From NCBI GenBank assembly GCA_049597955.1, contig JBMYND010000007.1, positions 43,835-107,834 of the forward strand: a stretch of DNA of 64,000 nucleotides. Reading direction: 5' to 3'. Both the position numbers and the translations under genes were made by a program. The stretch comes from JAYPAN01 sp049597955. Lineage in GTDB: Bacteria > Pseudomonadota > Alphaproteobacteria > RS24. The notes under the pieces were generated by a model that saw only the letters and a list, made by a program, of their open reading frames with translations, was not told the DNA's origin and ran no database searches. Below are positions 8,798-17,463 of the stretch, piece after piece. Within the stretch, counting starts at the first letter, position 1; each line of letters begins with the position of its first letter.

Positions 8798-9898
8798 ATG
8801 ACCGAAGATGAATTGGTGAATTTTATTCGACTGGCGCGCACCGAACAAATCGGCCCAATTACTTTTCAAAGATTGATGCAGCTTTACCCCGACGCAGCAA
8901 GCGCGCTTGCGGCATTGCCGGATTTGTCGGTGCGTGGCGGGCGCAAAAGACCGCTCAAACCAATATCGGTCAAAGCCGCCATAAGCGAATTGCGGGCGAC
9001 CGAGGCTATGGGCGGCAAATATATTGTGCATGGCAGCAAGGACTACCCTGCCCCGCTTGGCGAGATTCCCGACGCCCCGCCTGTGCTGGCCCTGTTTGGC
9101 CATGCCCAATTGCTGACAAAACCGATTATTGCCTTGGTCGGCGCGCGCAATGCCTCGGCCGCCGGTCGCAAAATCACCGAAAGACTGGCGGCAGCTTTGG
9201 GCGGACGCGGCATGATAGTCATCTCCGGCCTGGCACGCGGCATTGACCAAGCAGCCCATCAAGCCAGCCTCGCGCATGGCACAATTGCCGTTTTGGCCAA
9301 TGGCATTGGGCATATTTACCCGCCCGAACATGCCGAATTGCAGGAAGCCATTATGGCGCAGGGGTTGGTGATTTGTGAAAACCCGCCCAACACCGCACCG
9401 CAAGCCAGCCTGTTCCCGCGACGCAACCGGATTATTGCCGGCCTGTCGCTCGGCGTGATTGTGGTTGAAGCGGCGCGGCGTTCCGGCTCGCTGATTACCG
9501 CCCGCATGGCTGGTGAATATGGCCGCGAAGTCATGGCCGTGCCGGGGTCGCCCTTGGATATGCGCTGTCATGGCAGCAATCATTTATTACGACAGGGCGC
9601 AGCCTTGGTAGAAAATATTGATGACGTGCTTGATGTCATCCTGCCCTTGATTGAAAACCGGCAATTGGAAACAAAGTCAAAACAACAACCGGCCCGCCCG
9701 GTTTTGCCGCCCGCCGATATAAGTGATACGCAAAGGCAAGAAATCATCGCCCTGATGGGGCCGGTGCCGGTCTCGGTTGATGAGCTGGTCGAACGTTCCG
9801 GGGCCAGTGTTTCGCAAGTGCATCTGGTTTTGCTGGAACTCGATTTGACCGGCAGACTGCATTATGAGGCCAGCGGGCAAATGTCGCTGATTGGATAA
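8798..9898 (+). CDS. dprA: DNA-processing protein DprA
   Basis: Binds incoming single-stranded DNA and loads RecA during transformation. The 366-residue protein has an N-terminal helical region, the Rossmann-like DprA core from about residue 90 (VGARNASAAG, ISGLARGID, FPRRNRIIAGLS, EAARRSGSLITAR, AVPGSP) and a C-terminal winged-helix-like domain. Start ATG 8798 has AAGGACGG upstream. The gene is widespread in non-competent bacteria too, so its presence alone does not show natural competence. topA follows, a common pairing. Confidence 0.96.
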   Translation: MTEDELVNFIRLARTEQIGPITFQRLMQLYPDAASALAALPDLSVRGGRKRPLKPISVKAAISELRATEAMGGKYIVHGSKDYPAPLGEIPDAPPVLALFGHAQLLTKPIIALVGARNASAAGRKITERLAAALGGRGMIVISGLARGIDQAAHQASLAHGTIAVLANGIGHIYPPEHAELQEAIMAQGLVICENPPNTAPQASLFPRRNRIIAGLSLGVIVVEAARRSGSLITARMAGEYGREVMAVPGSPLDMRCHGSNHLLRQGAALVENIDDVLDVILPLIENRQLETKSKQQPARPVLPPADISDTQRQEIIALMGPVPVSVDELVERSGASVSQVHLVLLELDLTGRLHYEASGQMSLIG

Positions 9899-9969
9899 AA
9901 TGACGCGGATTTACCCCTTTCATGCGATGGTTTTTGGCATTTGAAGGCGGCTTGGCAGTGCTTAAGCAT

Positions 9970-9998
9970 TTGACACATGCCCCCGTTTTGACCATATC
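9970..9998 (+). promoter_or_regulatory. Candidate sigma-70 promoter for topA
   Basis: A perfect TTGACA at 9970-9975 is followed, 17 bases later, by CATATC, a weak -10 element. It lies 34 bases upstream of the topA start, in the only non-coding stretch between dprA and topA. Confidence 0.4.
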
Positions 9999-10031
9999 AT
10001 GCGCCCAACAGCATGCGTGAAAGGCTATTTC

Positions 10032-12587
10032 ATGGACGTCGTCATCGTTGAATCTCCGGCGAAGGCCAAAACCATAAACAAATATTTGGGGTCAAACTTC
10101 ACGGTTTTGGCCTCTTTCGGCCATGTCCGCGATTTACCGGAAAAAAATGGCTCGGTTGACCCGGACAATGATTTCGCCATGCTCTGGGAAGAAAGCGGCG
10201 ACGGGCGCAAAAGACTGTCGGAAATTGCCAAAGCGGTAAAATCGGCTGACCGATTGGTGCTGGCCACCGACCCTGACCGCGAAGGCGAAGCGATTAGCTG
10301 GCATGTGCTGGAAGTTTTGCGCAAAAAAAACGTGCTGAAAGACAAGCCGGTCTGCCGCGTCGTGTTTAATGCGATTACCAAAAACGCGATTCTCGATGCG
10401 ATGGACAAACCACGCCAAATTGATGAAAGGCTGGTCGATGCCTATCTGGCGCGCCGCGCGCTGGATTATTTGGTCGGCTTTAACCTGTCGCCTGTTTTAT
10501 GGCGCAAACTGCCCGGCTCACGCTCGGCAGGACGGGTGCAATCGGTCGCCCTGCGGCTGATTTGCGAGCGCGAATTGGAAATTGACCAATTTATCGCCCG
10601 CGAATATTGGTCAGTAGATACCGATTTCAAAACCCCGTCCGGCGATATGCTGCCGGCGCGACTGGTGCGCCATAAGGGCGAAAAACTCGACAAATTTTCG
10701 CTGCCCGATGAAACAGCAGCCCGCGCCGCCGAAACCGCCATTGCCGAAGCTGATTTCACTATTGAAGAAGTTGAAAGCAAACCGACACAAAGAAAACCGG
10801 CCGCACCTTTCACCACCTCCACATTGCAACAAGAAGCCGCGCGCAAGCTTGGCTTTAATGCCAAGCGCACCATGCAGGTCGCGCAATTGCTCTATCAGGG
10901 CGTTACCATAAATGGCGAGGAAACCGGGCTCATTACCTATATGCGGACGGACGGGACGCAAATGGCACCCGAAGCGATTAGCGAAACCCGCAATGTGATT
11001 GGCGCTGATTTCGGGGCAGACTATCTGCCGGAAAAGCCCCGTATCTATGAAACCAAAGCGGCCAATGCGCAAGAAGCGCATGAAGCCATCAGGCCGACAT
11101 CTTTGGCGCGCCGACCCGATGAGGTGGGCGCTTATCTCGACAAAGACCAAGCGCGGCTCTATGAGCTTATCTGGAAGCGGACAATGGCCTCGCAAATGGA
11201 AAATGCCCGCTTGCAGCGCACCACAATAAACATTGCCTCGCGCGATGGGCAAACAGCCTTGCGCGCGACCGGCTCTGTGGTCACTTTTGCCGGTTTCCTC
11301 AAGCTTTATGAAGAAGGGCGCGACGACACCAAGGATGAAAAAGAAGACCTGCGCCTGCCTGTTGTGCAGCAAGGCGAAGCATTGTCAGTCTTCAAAATAT
11401 CGCCGGAACAGCATTTCACCGAGCCGCCGCCGCGCTTTAGCGAGGCGACTTTGGTCAAGCGCATGGAAGAATTGGGCATTGGCCGCCCCTCCACCTATGC
11501 CAGCGTTTTGTCAGTATTGCGCGAGCGCGATTATGTGGTGATGGACAGAAACCGCTTCATTCCGCAAGATAAGGGCCGGTTGGTAACAGCCTTTCTTGAG
11601 AATTTCTTCGAACGCTATGTGCAATATGACTTCACGGCCGGGCTGGAGACCGATCTCGACAAAGTGTCGGACGGGCAAATGAGCTATAAGGATGTGCTGG
11701 CCCGCTTCTGGTCGGATTTCCACACCACAGTCGAGCAAACATTGGAAATGCGCAATACCGACGTTCTCGACACGATGAACGAGGTTCTCGGCACGCATAT
11801 TTTCAAAGATACAGGGCAAGGTGACCCGCGCCAATGCCCGAAATGCGCGGATGGGCAATTAAGCCTGAAAACCGGCAAATTTGGTGCATTTGTCGGTTGC
11901 ACGCGCTATCCCGAATGTCGCTTCACCCGCCAGTTTACCGGCGCCTCAGCCGAGCAGGGCGATATTGAACGCATACTCGGCCAAGACCCTGAAACCGGCA
12001 TGGATGTGCATATTAAGGATGGTCGCTTTGGCGCTTATATCCAGCTTGGTGAGGCGGCAGAGCAGGAAGAAAAACCCAAACGTGCCGGCATCCCCAAAGG
12101 CAAAACACCGGCAGAGATGACGCTGGATTATGCCTTGCTGCTTTTATCCCTGCCGCGCAATATCGGCCCGCATCCGGAAACCGGTGATATGATTACCGCC
12201 GATATTGGCCGCTATGGGCCTTATGTGAAAGCCGGTAAAATGTCGGCCAGTCTGGAAACGCCCGATGAAGTGTTTGAGATTGGCGTTAACCGCGCCGTTA
12301 CGGTTCTCGCCGAGCGCAAAGCCAAGGGCGGCGCGCGCGCAGCCGGTGGCAGTGTGATTAAAGAGCTGGGCGAACATCCCGATGATGGCAAACCGGTGCG
12401 TGTGCTGGATGGTCGTTTCGGGCCTTATGTCAAATATGACAAGGTGAATGCGACAATTCCCAAGGATGAAGCCCCCGAATCGGTGACGCTGGAGCGCGGA
12501 TTGGAACTGATTGCCGCGCGCATTGCCAAAGGCACAACCAAAAAACCGGCGCGCAAAAAAGCCGCCGCCAAGCGCAAGACCGGCTAG
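10032..12587 (+). CDS. topA: DNA topoisomerase I
   Basis: Type IA enzyme that relaxes negative supercoils. The start MDVVIVESPAKAKTI opens the TOPRIM domain, with the acidic DPDREGEAI motif. The catalytic tyrosine lies in GLITYMRTDGT (about Tyr303). A four-Cys zinc element with CPKC and GCTRYPEC follows the catalytic core, then topoisomerase C-terminal repeats (GRFGPYVK, GRYGPYVK) and a Lys/Arg/Ala-rich tail. 851 residues. The start at 10032 is chosen over an upstream in-frame ATG at 9999 because the conserved N-terminus begins there. Confidence 0.97.
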   Translation: MDVVIVESPAKAKTINKYLGSNFTVLASFGHVRDLPEKNGSVDPDNDFAMLWEESGDGRKRLSEIAKAVKSADRLVLATDPDREGEAISWHVLEVLRKKNVLKDKPVCRVVFNAITKNAILDAMDKPRQIDERLVDAYLARRALDYLVGFNLSPVLWRKLPGSRSAGRVQSVALRLICERELEIDQFIAREYWSVDTDFKTPSGDMLPARLVRHKGEKLDKFSLPDETAARAAETAIAEADFTIEEVESKPTQRKPAAPFTTSTLQQEAARKLGFNAKRTMQVAQLLYQGVTINGEETGLITYMRTDGTQMAPEAISETRNVIGADFGADYLPEKPRIYETKAANAQEAHEAIRPTSLARRPDEVGAYLDKDQARLYELIWKRTMASQMENARLQRTTINIASRDGQTALRATGSVVTFAGFLKLYEEGRDDTKDEKEDLRLPVVQQGEALSVFKISPEQHFTEPPPRFSEATLVKRMEELGIGRPSTYASVLSVLRERDYVVMDRNRFIPQDKGRLVTAFLENFFERYVQYDFTAGLETDLDKVSDGQMSYKDVLARFWSDFHTTVEQTLEMRNTDVLDTMNEVLGTHIFKDTGQGDPRQCPKCADGQLSLKTGKFGAFVGCTRYPECRFTRQFTGASAEQGDIERILGQDPETGMDVHIKDGRFGAYIQLGEAAEQEEKPKRAGIPKGKTPAEMTLDYALLLLSLPRNIGPHPETGDMITADIGRYGPYVKAGKMSASLETPDEVFEIGVNRAVTVLAERKAKGGARAAGGSVIKELGEHPDDGKPVRVLDGRFGPYVKYDKVNATIPKDEAPESVTLERGLELIAARIAKGTTKKPARKKAAAKRKTG

Positions 12588-12591
12588 GGAG
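12587..12591 (+). promoter_or_regulatory. Ribosome-binding site that fixes the rnr TTG start
   Basis: GGGAG overlaps the last base of the topA stop codon and sits 6 bases before a TTG at 12598. It supports TTG, rather than an ATG inside topA, as the start of rnr. Confidence 0.6.
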
Positions 12592-12597
12592 TATTTT

Positions 12598-14913
12598 TTG
12601 GCGGATATTCCGACGCGCGAAGCCATATTGGAGTTTGTGAACGCGCAAAACAGCAAAGTCGGCAAACGAGAAATCGCCCGTGCTTTTCATATTAAAGGCG
12701 CCGACCGTATCGGCTTGAAACAATTATTGCGCGAAATGGCAGCCGAGGGCTTGTTGGAGGGCGCACGCAAATCCGGCATGCGCTTGCCCGGTGAATTACC
12801 GCCGGTTTGCGTGGTGCGCGTGACCGGCCAAACCAAAAGCGGACGGCTTGTTGCTCATGCGATACAGGAAGGCACGCTGCTTGACGGGCCTGAGCATGCG
12901 ATTATTTATATCGACGAAAAGCCACCGCGCGGGCGCATAAGAGTGCGCCGCCCCGCCCTTTTGCCCGGCGACACAGCACTGGCGCGCCTGACCGATAAAT
13001 CGCGTAACATGCAAGAGGAAGATGGTGCGTCGCGGCCGGTTTATCAGGCGCGTATCATTCGGCAATTGAATGAAAGCGGCGGGACAGTGATTGGCGTGAT
13101 GCGCGAACACGCCGATGGCTGGTGGCTGGAGCCGGTCGACAGGCGCGAACGCTATGGCTATAAAATCCCCGACGCCCACACAGCCGAAAATGGCGATGTC
13201 GTGGTCGGCGAAAAAATCGCGGCGCGGCGCAGCGGCCCGAAAATGGCGAAAATCATTGAAAATATCGGCAAATCCGACGCCCCCAATGTGTTTTCGCTTA
13301 TCTCAATTGCCGAACAGGGCTTGCCGACGCATTTTCCCGACACAGTGCTTGGCGAAGCGGCAACTGTCGAGGAGGCAGATTTTACCGGACGCGAAGACCT
13401 GACCGGCCTGCCCTTTGTCACCATTGACCCGGCTGATGCACGCGACCATGACGATGCGGTTTACGCCGAGGCCGACACTGACCCTGGCAATGCGGGCGGG
13501 CATATTGTCTGGGTAGCGATTGCCGATGTCGCCGCCTATGTGACACCCGGCAGCGCGATGGACAGCGAAGCCGCCAAGCGCGGCAATTCGGTCTATATGC
13601 CCGACCGCGTCGTGCCAATGCTGCCCGAACGCCTGTCCACTGATTTATGTTCGCTGCGCGAAGGCGAAACCCGCCCCTGTATGGCGCTGCGTATGGTGAT
13701 AGGAGCGGATGGGCGCAAAACATCACACAGCTTTCACCGCGCTATGATGCGCTCGGCGGCGCGGTTAAGCTATGGCCAAGCGCAAACCGCCTTTGACAGT
13801 TTTGAGGCTGGCAATGAAGCTGCCACGCCGGATGTCGCCGACGCCATATTGCCGATTTTGCAGGATTTATGGCGTGCCTATCAATGCATGGCAAACGCCC
13901 GCGACGCCCGCGCGCCCTTGCTGATTAACCGGCCTGAACGGCGCATTGAGTTGAATGACAAGGGCAAAATCACCCGCATCTATACCCCGCCGCAGCTTGA
14001 AGCCAATCGGTTGATTGAGGAAATGATGGTGACGGCCAATGTCTGCGCTGCGCAAACTTTGGAAAAACACAAATGCCCGCTGATTTACCGGATTCACGAT
14101 TCCCCCGACCCGGAGCGCGTGCGCGCTTTGTCCGATTTTATCAGACCGCTTGGTGTGCGTCTTAATCTTGGCGAAAATCTGCTGCCACGCTTGTTTAATA
14201 ATGTTATGCAACGCGCCGAAGCAGGCGGCCATCATCCGACCATTTCCGAAGCGGTTTTGCGCACGCAAGCGCAAGCCGTTTATCACACGGAAAATATCGG
14301 CCATTTCGGGCTTAATCTTGGCCGCTATGCGCATTTTACCTCACCCATTCGCCGCTATGCCGATTTGACCGTCCATCGCGCCCTTATCCGCGCTTTGAAA
14401 TTGGGCCCCAAGCCAGACCATGACGGCCAATCAGATGCCGAGCAAGCGCGTCTGCAAAATATCGCCGAGGCGGTATCAGCCACGGAGCGGCGCGCCATGC
14501 TGGCCGAGCGCACGGCAGCCGACCGCTATCTATCGGCCTATATGGCCAAGCGTCAGGGCGAAAATTTCACCGGGCGGATTTCCGGCCTGTCGCGCGCCGG
14601 TTTGTTTGTCAAACTTGACGAAAGCGGCGCCGATGGTTTGGTGCCAATGGCGCAGCTTGGCGCAGAACGGTTTTTCGTCGATGATGACAAAATGAGCCTG
14701 ACCGGCGGCACAACCGGCCTGACATTCCGCCTTGGCGATGAGGTTGAGATTTGTCTGGAAGAAGCCATGCCGATACAGGGCGGCTTGTTGTTTTCGCTGG
14801 TTGACGGTGGCACTATTGACCGGTCAGGCGGCGGCAAGCGCCGCACCAGCGGCCATCCGCGCAGCCGCCGTGCCGCGCTGAAGCCGGGCCGCAAAAAAGG
14901 GAGACGCCGGTGA
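12598..14913 (+). CDS. rnr: Ribonuclease R
   Basis: Processive 3'-5' exoribonuclease of the RNB family. Domain order: N-terminal winged-helix region (from residue 1), cold-shock OB domains, the RNB catalytic domain with the Asp cluster IDPADARDHDDAV beginning near residue 277, the conserved HFTSPIRRYADLTVHR segment, a C-terminal S1 domain (FTGRISGLSRAGLFVKL), and a basic tail rich in Arg and Lys. About 771 residues. The TTG start follows topA by 10 bases; an upstream ATG lies inside topA and lacks a ribosome-binding site. Confidence 0.96.
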   Translation: MADIPTREAILEFVNAQNSKVGKREIARAFHIKGADRIGLKQLLREMAAEGLLEGARKSGMRLPGELPPVCVVRVTGQTKSGRLVAHAIQEGTLLDGPEHAIIYIDEKPPRGRIRVRRPALLPGDTALARLTDKSRNMQEEDGASRPVYQARIIRQLNESGGTVIGVMREHADGWWLEPVDRRERYGYKIPDAHTAENGDVVVGEKIAARRSGPKMAKIIENIGKSDAPNVFSLISIAEQGLPTHFPDTVLGEAATVEEADFTGREDLTGLPFVTIDPADARDHDDAVYAEADTDPGNAGGHIVWVAIADVAAYVTPGSAMDSEAAKRGNSVYMPDRVVPMLPERLSTDLCSLREGETRPCMALRMVIGADGRKTSHSFHRAMMRSAARLSYGQAQTAFDSFEAGNEAATPDVADAILPILQDLWRAYQCMANARDARAPLLINRPERRIELNDKGKITRIYTPPQLEANRLIEEMMVTANVCAAQTLEKHKCPLIYRIHDSPDPERVRALSDFIRPLGVRLNLGENLLPRLFNNVMQRAEAGGHHPTISEAVLRTQAQAVYHTENIGHFGLNLGRYAHFTSPIRRYADLTVHRALIRALKLGPKPDHDGQSDAEQARLQNIAEAVSATERRAMLAERTAADRYLSAYMAKRQGENFTGRISGLSRAGLFVKLDESGADGLVPMAQLGAERFFVDDDKMSLTGGTTGLTFRLGDEVEICLEEAMPIQGGLLFSLVDGGTIDRSGGGKRRTSGHPRSRRAALKPGRKKGRRR

Positions 14914-15335
14914 CACCGGAAACGCCGATGCAGGAAACACGCAATAGAAGGCAAGCCATGTGGCGCGGCGCGCGCGGCCATTGCCCGGCCTGCAATGCGC
15001 CGGCTGCCATGTTTCGCGCCTATTTGAAAGTCAGCGACACATGCCCTTCATGCGGATTGCATCTTGGCGGCCATGAGGCTGATGACGCCCCGCCTTATTT
15101 CACGATTTTTATTGTCGGCCATGTTATTATACCGGTGGCGTTGATTGTTGAACGCGCCTATACACCGCCGCTTTATGTCCATGCGATATTGTTTTGCGCC
15201 TTATCGATAATCGTCAGCCTTATATCGCTGCCGCTGGTTAAAGGTGCTATTGTCGGCCTGCAATGGGCTTTGCGCATGCATGGCTTCGCGCATGAGCAAA
15301 ATAGGCGGCAGGGAGATGGGAGAGAAAATGAGTAA
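14910..15335 (+). CDS. DUF983 family zinc-ribbon membrane protein
   Basis: Protein of 141 residues, function unknown. The N-terminal cytoplasmic part has two CPxC pairs (CPAC and CPSC) forming a likely zinc ribbon, followed by GGHEADDAPPYFTI and two hydrophobic helices. GTG 14910 overlaps the rnr stop by 4 bases; an alternative ATG is at 14928. The last codons overlap the next gene by 8 bases. This gene is commonly found beside rnr in alphaproteobacteria, but that does not reveal its role. Confidence 0.85.
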   Translation: MTPETPMQETRNRRQAMWRGARGHCPACNAPAAMFRAYLKVSDTCPSCGLHLGGHEADDAPPYFTIFIVGHVIIPVALIVERAYTPPLYVHAILFCALSIIVSLISLPLVKGAIVGLQWALRMHGFAHEQNRRQGDGRENE

Positions 15336-16089
15336 AAATTCAAAATTAAAACGCTATGGCAATACGCCGACACAGCCCGGTGAATATCGTGAAGACAATG
15401 CCAAAGCGGTGCGCCCGAGAGAGGCGGCGACGCTGATTATTGTGCGCCAGGCCAAGACACCGAAAATCTTGATGGGCAAACGCGCCGCCACCCATAAATT
15501 TATGCCGAATAAATTTGTTTTTCCCGGCGGGCGACTCGACCTGATAGACCAGCGGCTTAATCTGCAACAGGATTTGCCCAAACCGGTAATGCAAAGGCTA
15601 CGTCGCGAAACCCGCAAAAGCGTCAGCGACAATAAGCTGCGCGGGCTGGCTTTGGCAGCGATTCGCGAAACTTTCGAGGAAACCGGCCTGATTGTTGGCA
15701 CGCCGGAAAGCGCCCGGCCCAATACGCGGCATACGGGCTGGCAGCGTTATTTTGACCATGGCGTCACCCCGCCTTTGCAAGATATTGATTTCATCGCCCG
15801 CGCGATTACCCCCACCTATCGCACAAGACGGTTTGATACGCGGTTTTTCATGGTGCATGACGAACATATTTTCACCGACCCGGAAGACACACGCAATGCA
15901 TCCGGCGAATTGCTCGATTTGCATTGGCTGACGCTGAAACAGGCACGCGAGCTGGATTTACCGGCGATTACGCGCATGATACTCGATATTGTCGAGCAGC
16001 GCCTTGCCCGCCCGCGCGCCGAGCAGGTGAAAATGGCCGCCCCCTTTATTCGCTTTGCCAATGGCAAATCTATTATCAGCGACTTGTAA
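15328..16089 (+). CDS. NUDIX hydrolase
   Basis: Hydrolase of nucleoside-diphosphate-linked compounds, 253 residues. The second half of the Nudix box, RETFEETGL, is intact, but the first half is separated: FPGGRLD lies about 50 residues earlier and the residue seven before the RE pair is Arg, not Glu. This split box resembles NUDT7/NUDT19-like members that act on CoA derivatives, so a CoA-type substrate is possible but unproved. ATG 15328 has GGGAGA 5 bases upstream and overlaps the DUF983 gene; longer starts lie inside that gene. Confidence 0.85.
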   Translation: MSKNSKLKRYGNTPTQPGEYREDNAKAVRPREAATLIIVRQAKTPKILMGKRAATHKFMPNKFVFPGGRLDLIDQRLNLQQDLPKPVMQRLRRETRKSVSDNKLRGLALAAIRETFEETGLIVGTPESARPNTRHTGWQRYFDHGVTPPLQDIDFIARAITPTYRTRRFDTRFFMVHDEHIFTDPEDTRNASGELLDLHWLTLKQARELDLPAITRMILDIVEQRLARPRAEQVKMAAPFIRFANGKSIISDL

Positions 16090-16100
16090 CGGCAAAAAAC

Positions 16101-16128
16101 TTGACACAAAGCCGCAAATGCCTATTTT
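16101..16128 (+). promoter_or_regulatory. Candidate promoter for rpmG
   Basis: TTGACA at 16101-16106 and TATTTT at 16123-16128 are separated by 16 bases, 33 bases upstream of the rpmG ATG. With the terminator after rpmG, this suggests a monocistronic transcript. Confidence 0.55.
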
Positions 16129-16161
16129 GCAGCGCATATTGAGAAATTGAGGATGTGAGCA

Positions 16162-16329
16162 ATGGCCAAGCCAACCACAGTTAAAATCAAGCTGGAAAGC
16201 ACGGCAGGCACCGGGTTTTTCTATGTGACCAAAAAAAATGCGCGCACCATGACCGATAAAATGGTCGTGCGCAAATATGACCCGGTCGCGCGCAAGCATG
16301 TCGAGTTTAAGGAAGCCAAAATTAAATAG
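16162..16329 (+). CDS. rpmG: 50S ribosomal protein L33
   Basis: A 55-residue basic protein with the L33 pattern: MAKPTTVKIKLESTAGTG at the start, FYVTKKNARTM, and VRKYDPVARKHVEFKEAKIK at the end. It is the cysteine-free form common in proteobacteria, which would not need zinc. It has its own promoter and a Rho-independent terminator, so it is expressed separately from the upstream NUDIX gene. Confidence 0.97.
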   Translation: MAKPTTVKIKLESTAGTGFFYVTKKNARTMTDKMVVRKYDPVARKHVEFKEAKIK

Positions 16330-16355
16330 CCGAGCGATTGGCTGATTTTGGTAAG

Positions 16356-16380
16356 GCGCTCCGCAAGGGGCGCTTTTTTA
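16356..16380 (+). terminator. Rho-independent terminator after rpmG
   Basis: Seven-base stem (GCGCTCC with GGGGCGC, one G-T pair) around a GCAA tetraloop, followed by six T residues. Confidence 0.85.
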
Positions 16381-16427
16381 TTGCCGAATGTCATGAGTCA
16401 GCTAGTTTTACCGGCAGGATGGTGCTG

Positions 16428-16706
16428 ATGGACGCGGAACAGGCTCAAATTATGGCATTGCAGGCGCTGGCTTATCTGGCGGCTGACAGCGAGCAAATGG
16501 ATCGCTTTGCCGCCCTGTCCGGCATGGGGCCGGGCGATATTATGGCGCGCGCTGCCGAGCCTGAATTGCTGGCCGGTGTGATGGATTTTCTGCTGTCGGA
16601 TGAAGCTCTGCTGACCGATTTTTGTGCCACCCATGATTTGCCGCCGGAAACACCGGCGCTGGCGCGACAAGCCCTGCCCGGCGGCGCCCTGCCTCCTTGG
16701 ACATAA
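16428..16706 (+). CDS. DUF3572 family protein
   Basis: A 92-residue helical protein of unknown function. The sequence MDAEQAQIMALQALAYLAAD and the middle FAALSGMGPGDI match the alphaproteobacterial DUF3572 pattern, as far as I recognise it. ATG 16428 is chosen because AGGA lies 8 bases upstream and because longer frames would start inside the rpmG terminator. Its stop codon falls inside the first copy of an 18-base tandem repeat. Confidence 0.75.
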   Translation: MDAEQAQIMALQALAYLAADSEQMDRFAALSGMGPGDIMARAAEPELLAGVMDFLLSDEALLTDFCATHDLPPETPALARQALPGGALPPWT

Positions 16707-16756
16707 GAGGCGCATTGGACATAAGAGGCGCATCGGACATAAGAGGCGCACAGGAC
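16697..16756 (+). repeat. Tandem 18-base repeat, three full copies plus a partial
   Basis: The unit TTGGACATAAGAGGCGCA starts at 16697, 16715 and 16733 (third copy with one base changed), with GGACAT of a fourth copy at 16753. It covers the 3' end and stop of the DUF3572 gene and ends about 20 bases before the HAD-like gene. Each unit contains AAGAGG, which resembles a ribosome-binding site. Confidence 0.9.
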
Positions 16757-16776
16757 ATGAAAGAGTAAATTGAGAC

Positions 16777-17463
16777 ATGCAACAACAACCCCATCCCGAT
16801 ATTTTGGTGCAATTGGAAAGGTTGACAATTGACCCCAAACGCCCGCTTATCATCAGCGATGCCGATGAGGTGCTGCTGCGTTTTATGGCGCGGCTGGAGC
16901 ATTATCTCGACCAACAAGGCTTGTGGATTGACCTGAATAATTTTGCGATTTCCGGCAATATCAAATCGAAAACCGACAACCGGCCGGTGGAAGTGCCAAA
17001 TCTGATTGATGATTTTTTCGCCGCCGAAACCTTGCATATTGAAGCGACCGACAATGCGGCCAGCACTTTGGCGCAGCTTTCAGAGCGTGCGCAAATTATT
17101 GTGCTGACCAATCTGCCCGCCGCCGCCAAACAGGCGCGCATTGACAATCTGAGCCGTCATGGCATGGATTATCCGGTGATTGTCGGCTCCGGCTTGAAAG
17201 GCCCTGCCGTGGCCTGGCTGACCCGCCATATTGACGCGCCAGTATTTTTCCTCGACGATATTCCCCATAATATAGACAGCGTGGCCGAATGTGCGCCGCA
17301 TGTTCACCGCATCCATTTTATCGCCGACCCGCGATTGGCCGGTCTGATTGGCGCGGCAAAGGGTGCATCGGCCCGCATTGATGCTTGGCATGAGGCGCAT
17401 GACTGGATTTCGGAAAAAATCAGCCATTTTGAAGCCAATGGAGACCAACAACCCCTCTCCTGA
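16777..17463 (+). CDS. HAD-like hydrolase family protein, atypical motif I
   Basis: A 228-residue protein with HAD-superfamily landmarks: an early strand ending in IISDADEV (Asp28, Asp30), a second motif IVLTNLP, a Lys-containing loop SGLKGPAV, and FLDDIPHNIDSV with paired Asp as motif IV. Motif I lacks the usual DGT after the second Asp, so activity is uncertain. It may be a phosphatase or a non-catalytic relative. Its last 26 bases overlap dinB in another frame. Confidence 0.65.
   Translation: MQQQPHPDILVQLERLTIDPKRPLIISDADEVLLRFMARLEHYLDQQGLWIDLNNFAISGNIKSKTDNRPVEVPNLIDDFFAAETLHIEATDNAASTLAQLSERAQIIVLTNLPAAAKQARIDNLSRHGMDYPVIVGSGLKGPAVAWLTRHIDAPVFFLDDIPHNIDSVAECAPHVHRIHFIADPRLAGLIGAAKGASARIDAWHEAHDWISEKISHFEANGDQQPLS

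Noticed and set aside
8306..9583. Minus-strand open frame of 425 codons opposite plsY and dprA
   Set aside because: Arg/Gln/His-rich shadow typical of GC-biased antisense; it spans two unrelated conserved genes.
16338..16427. N-terminal extension of the DUF3572 frame
   Set aside because: It would translate the rpmG terminator hairpin. ATG 16428 has a better site and the conserved domain begins there.
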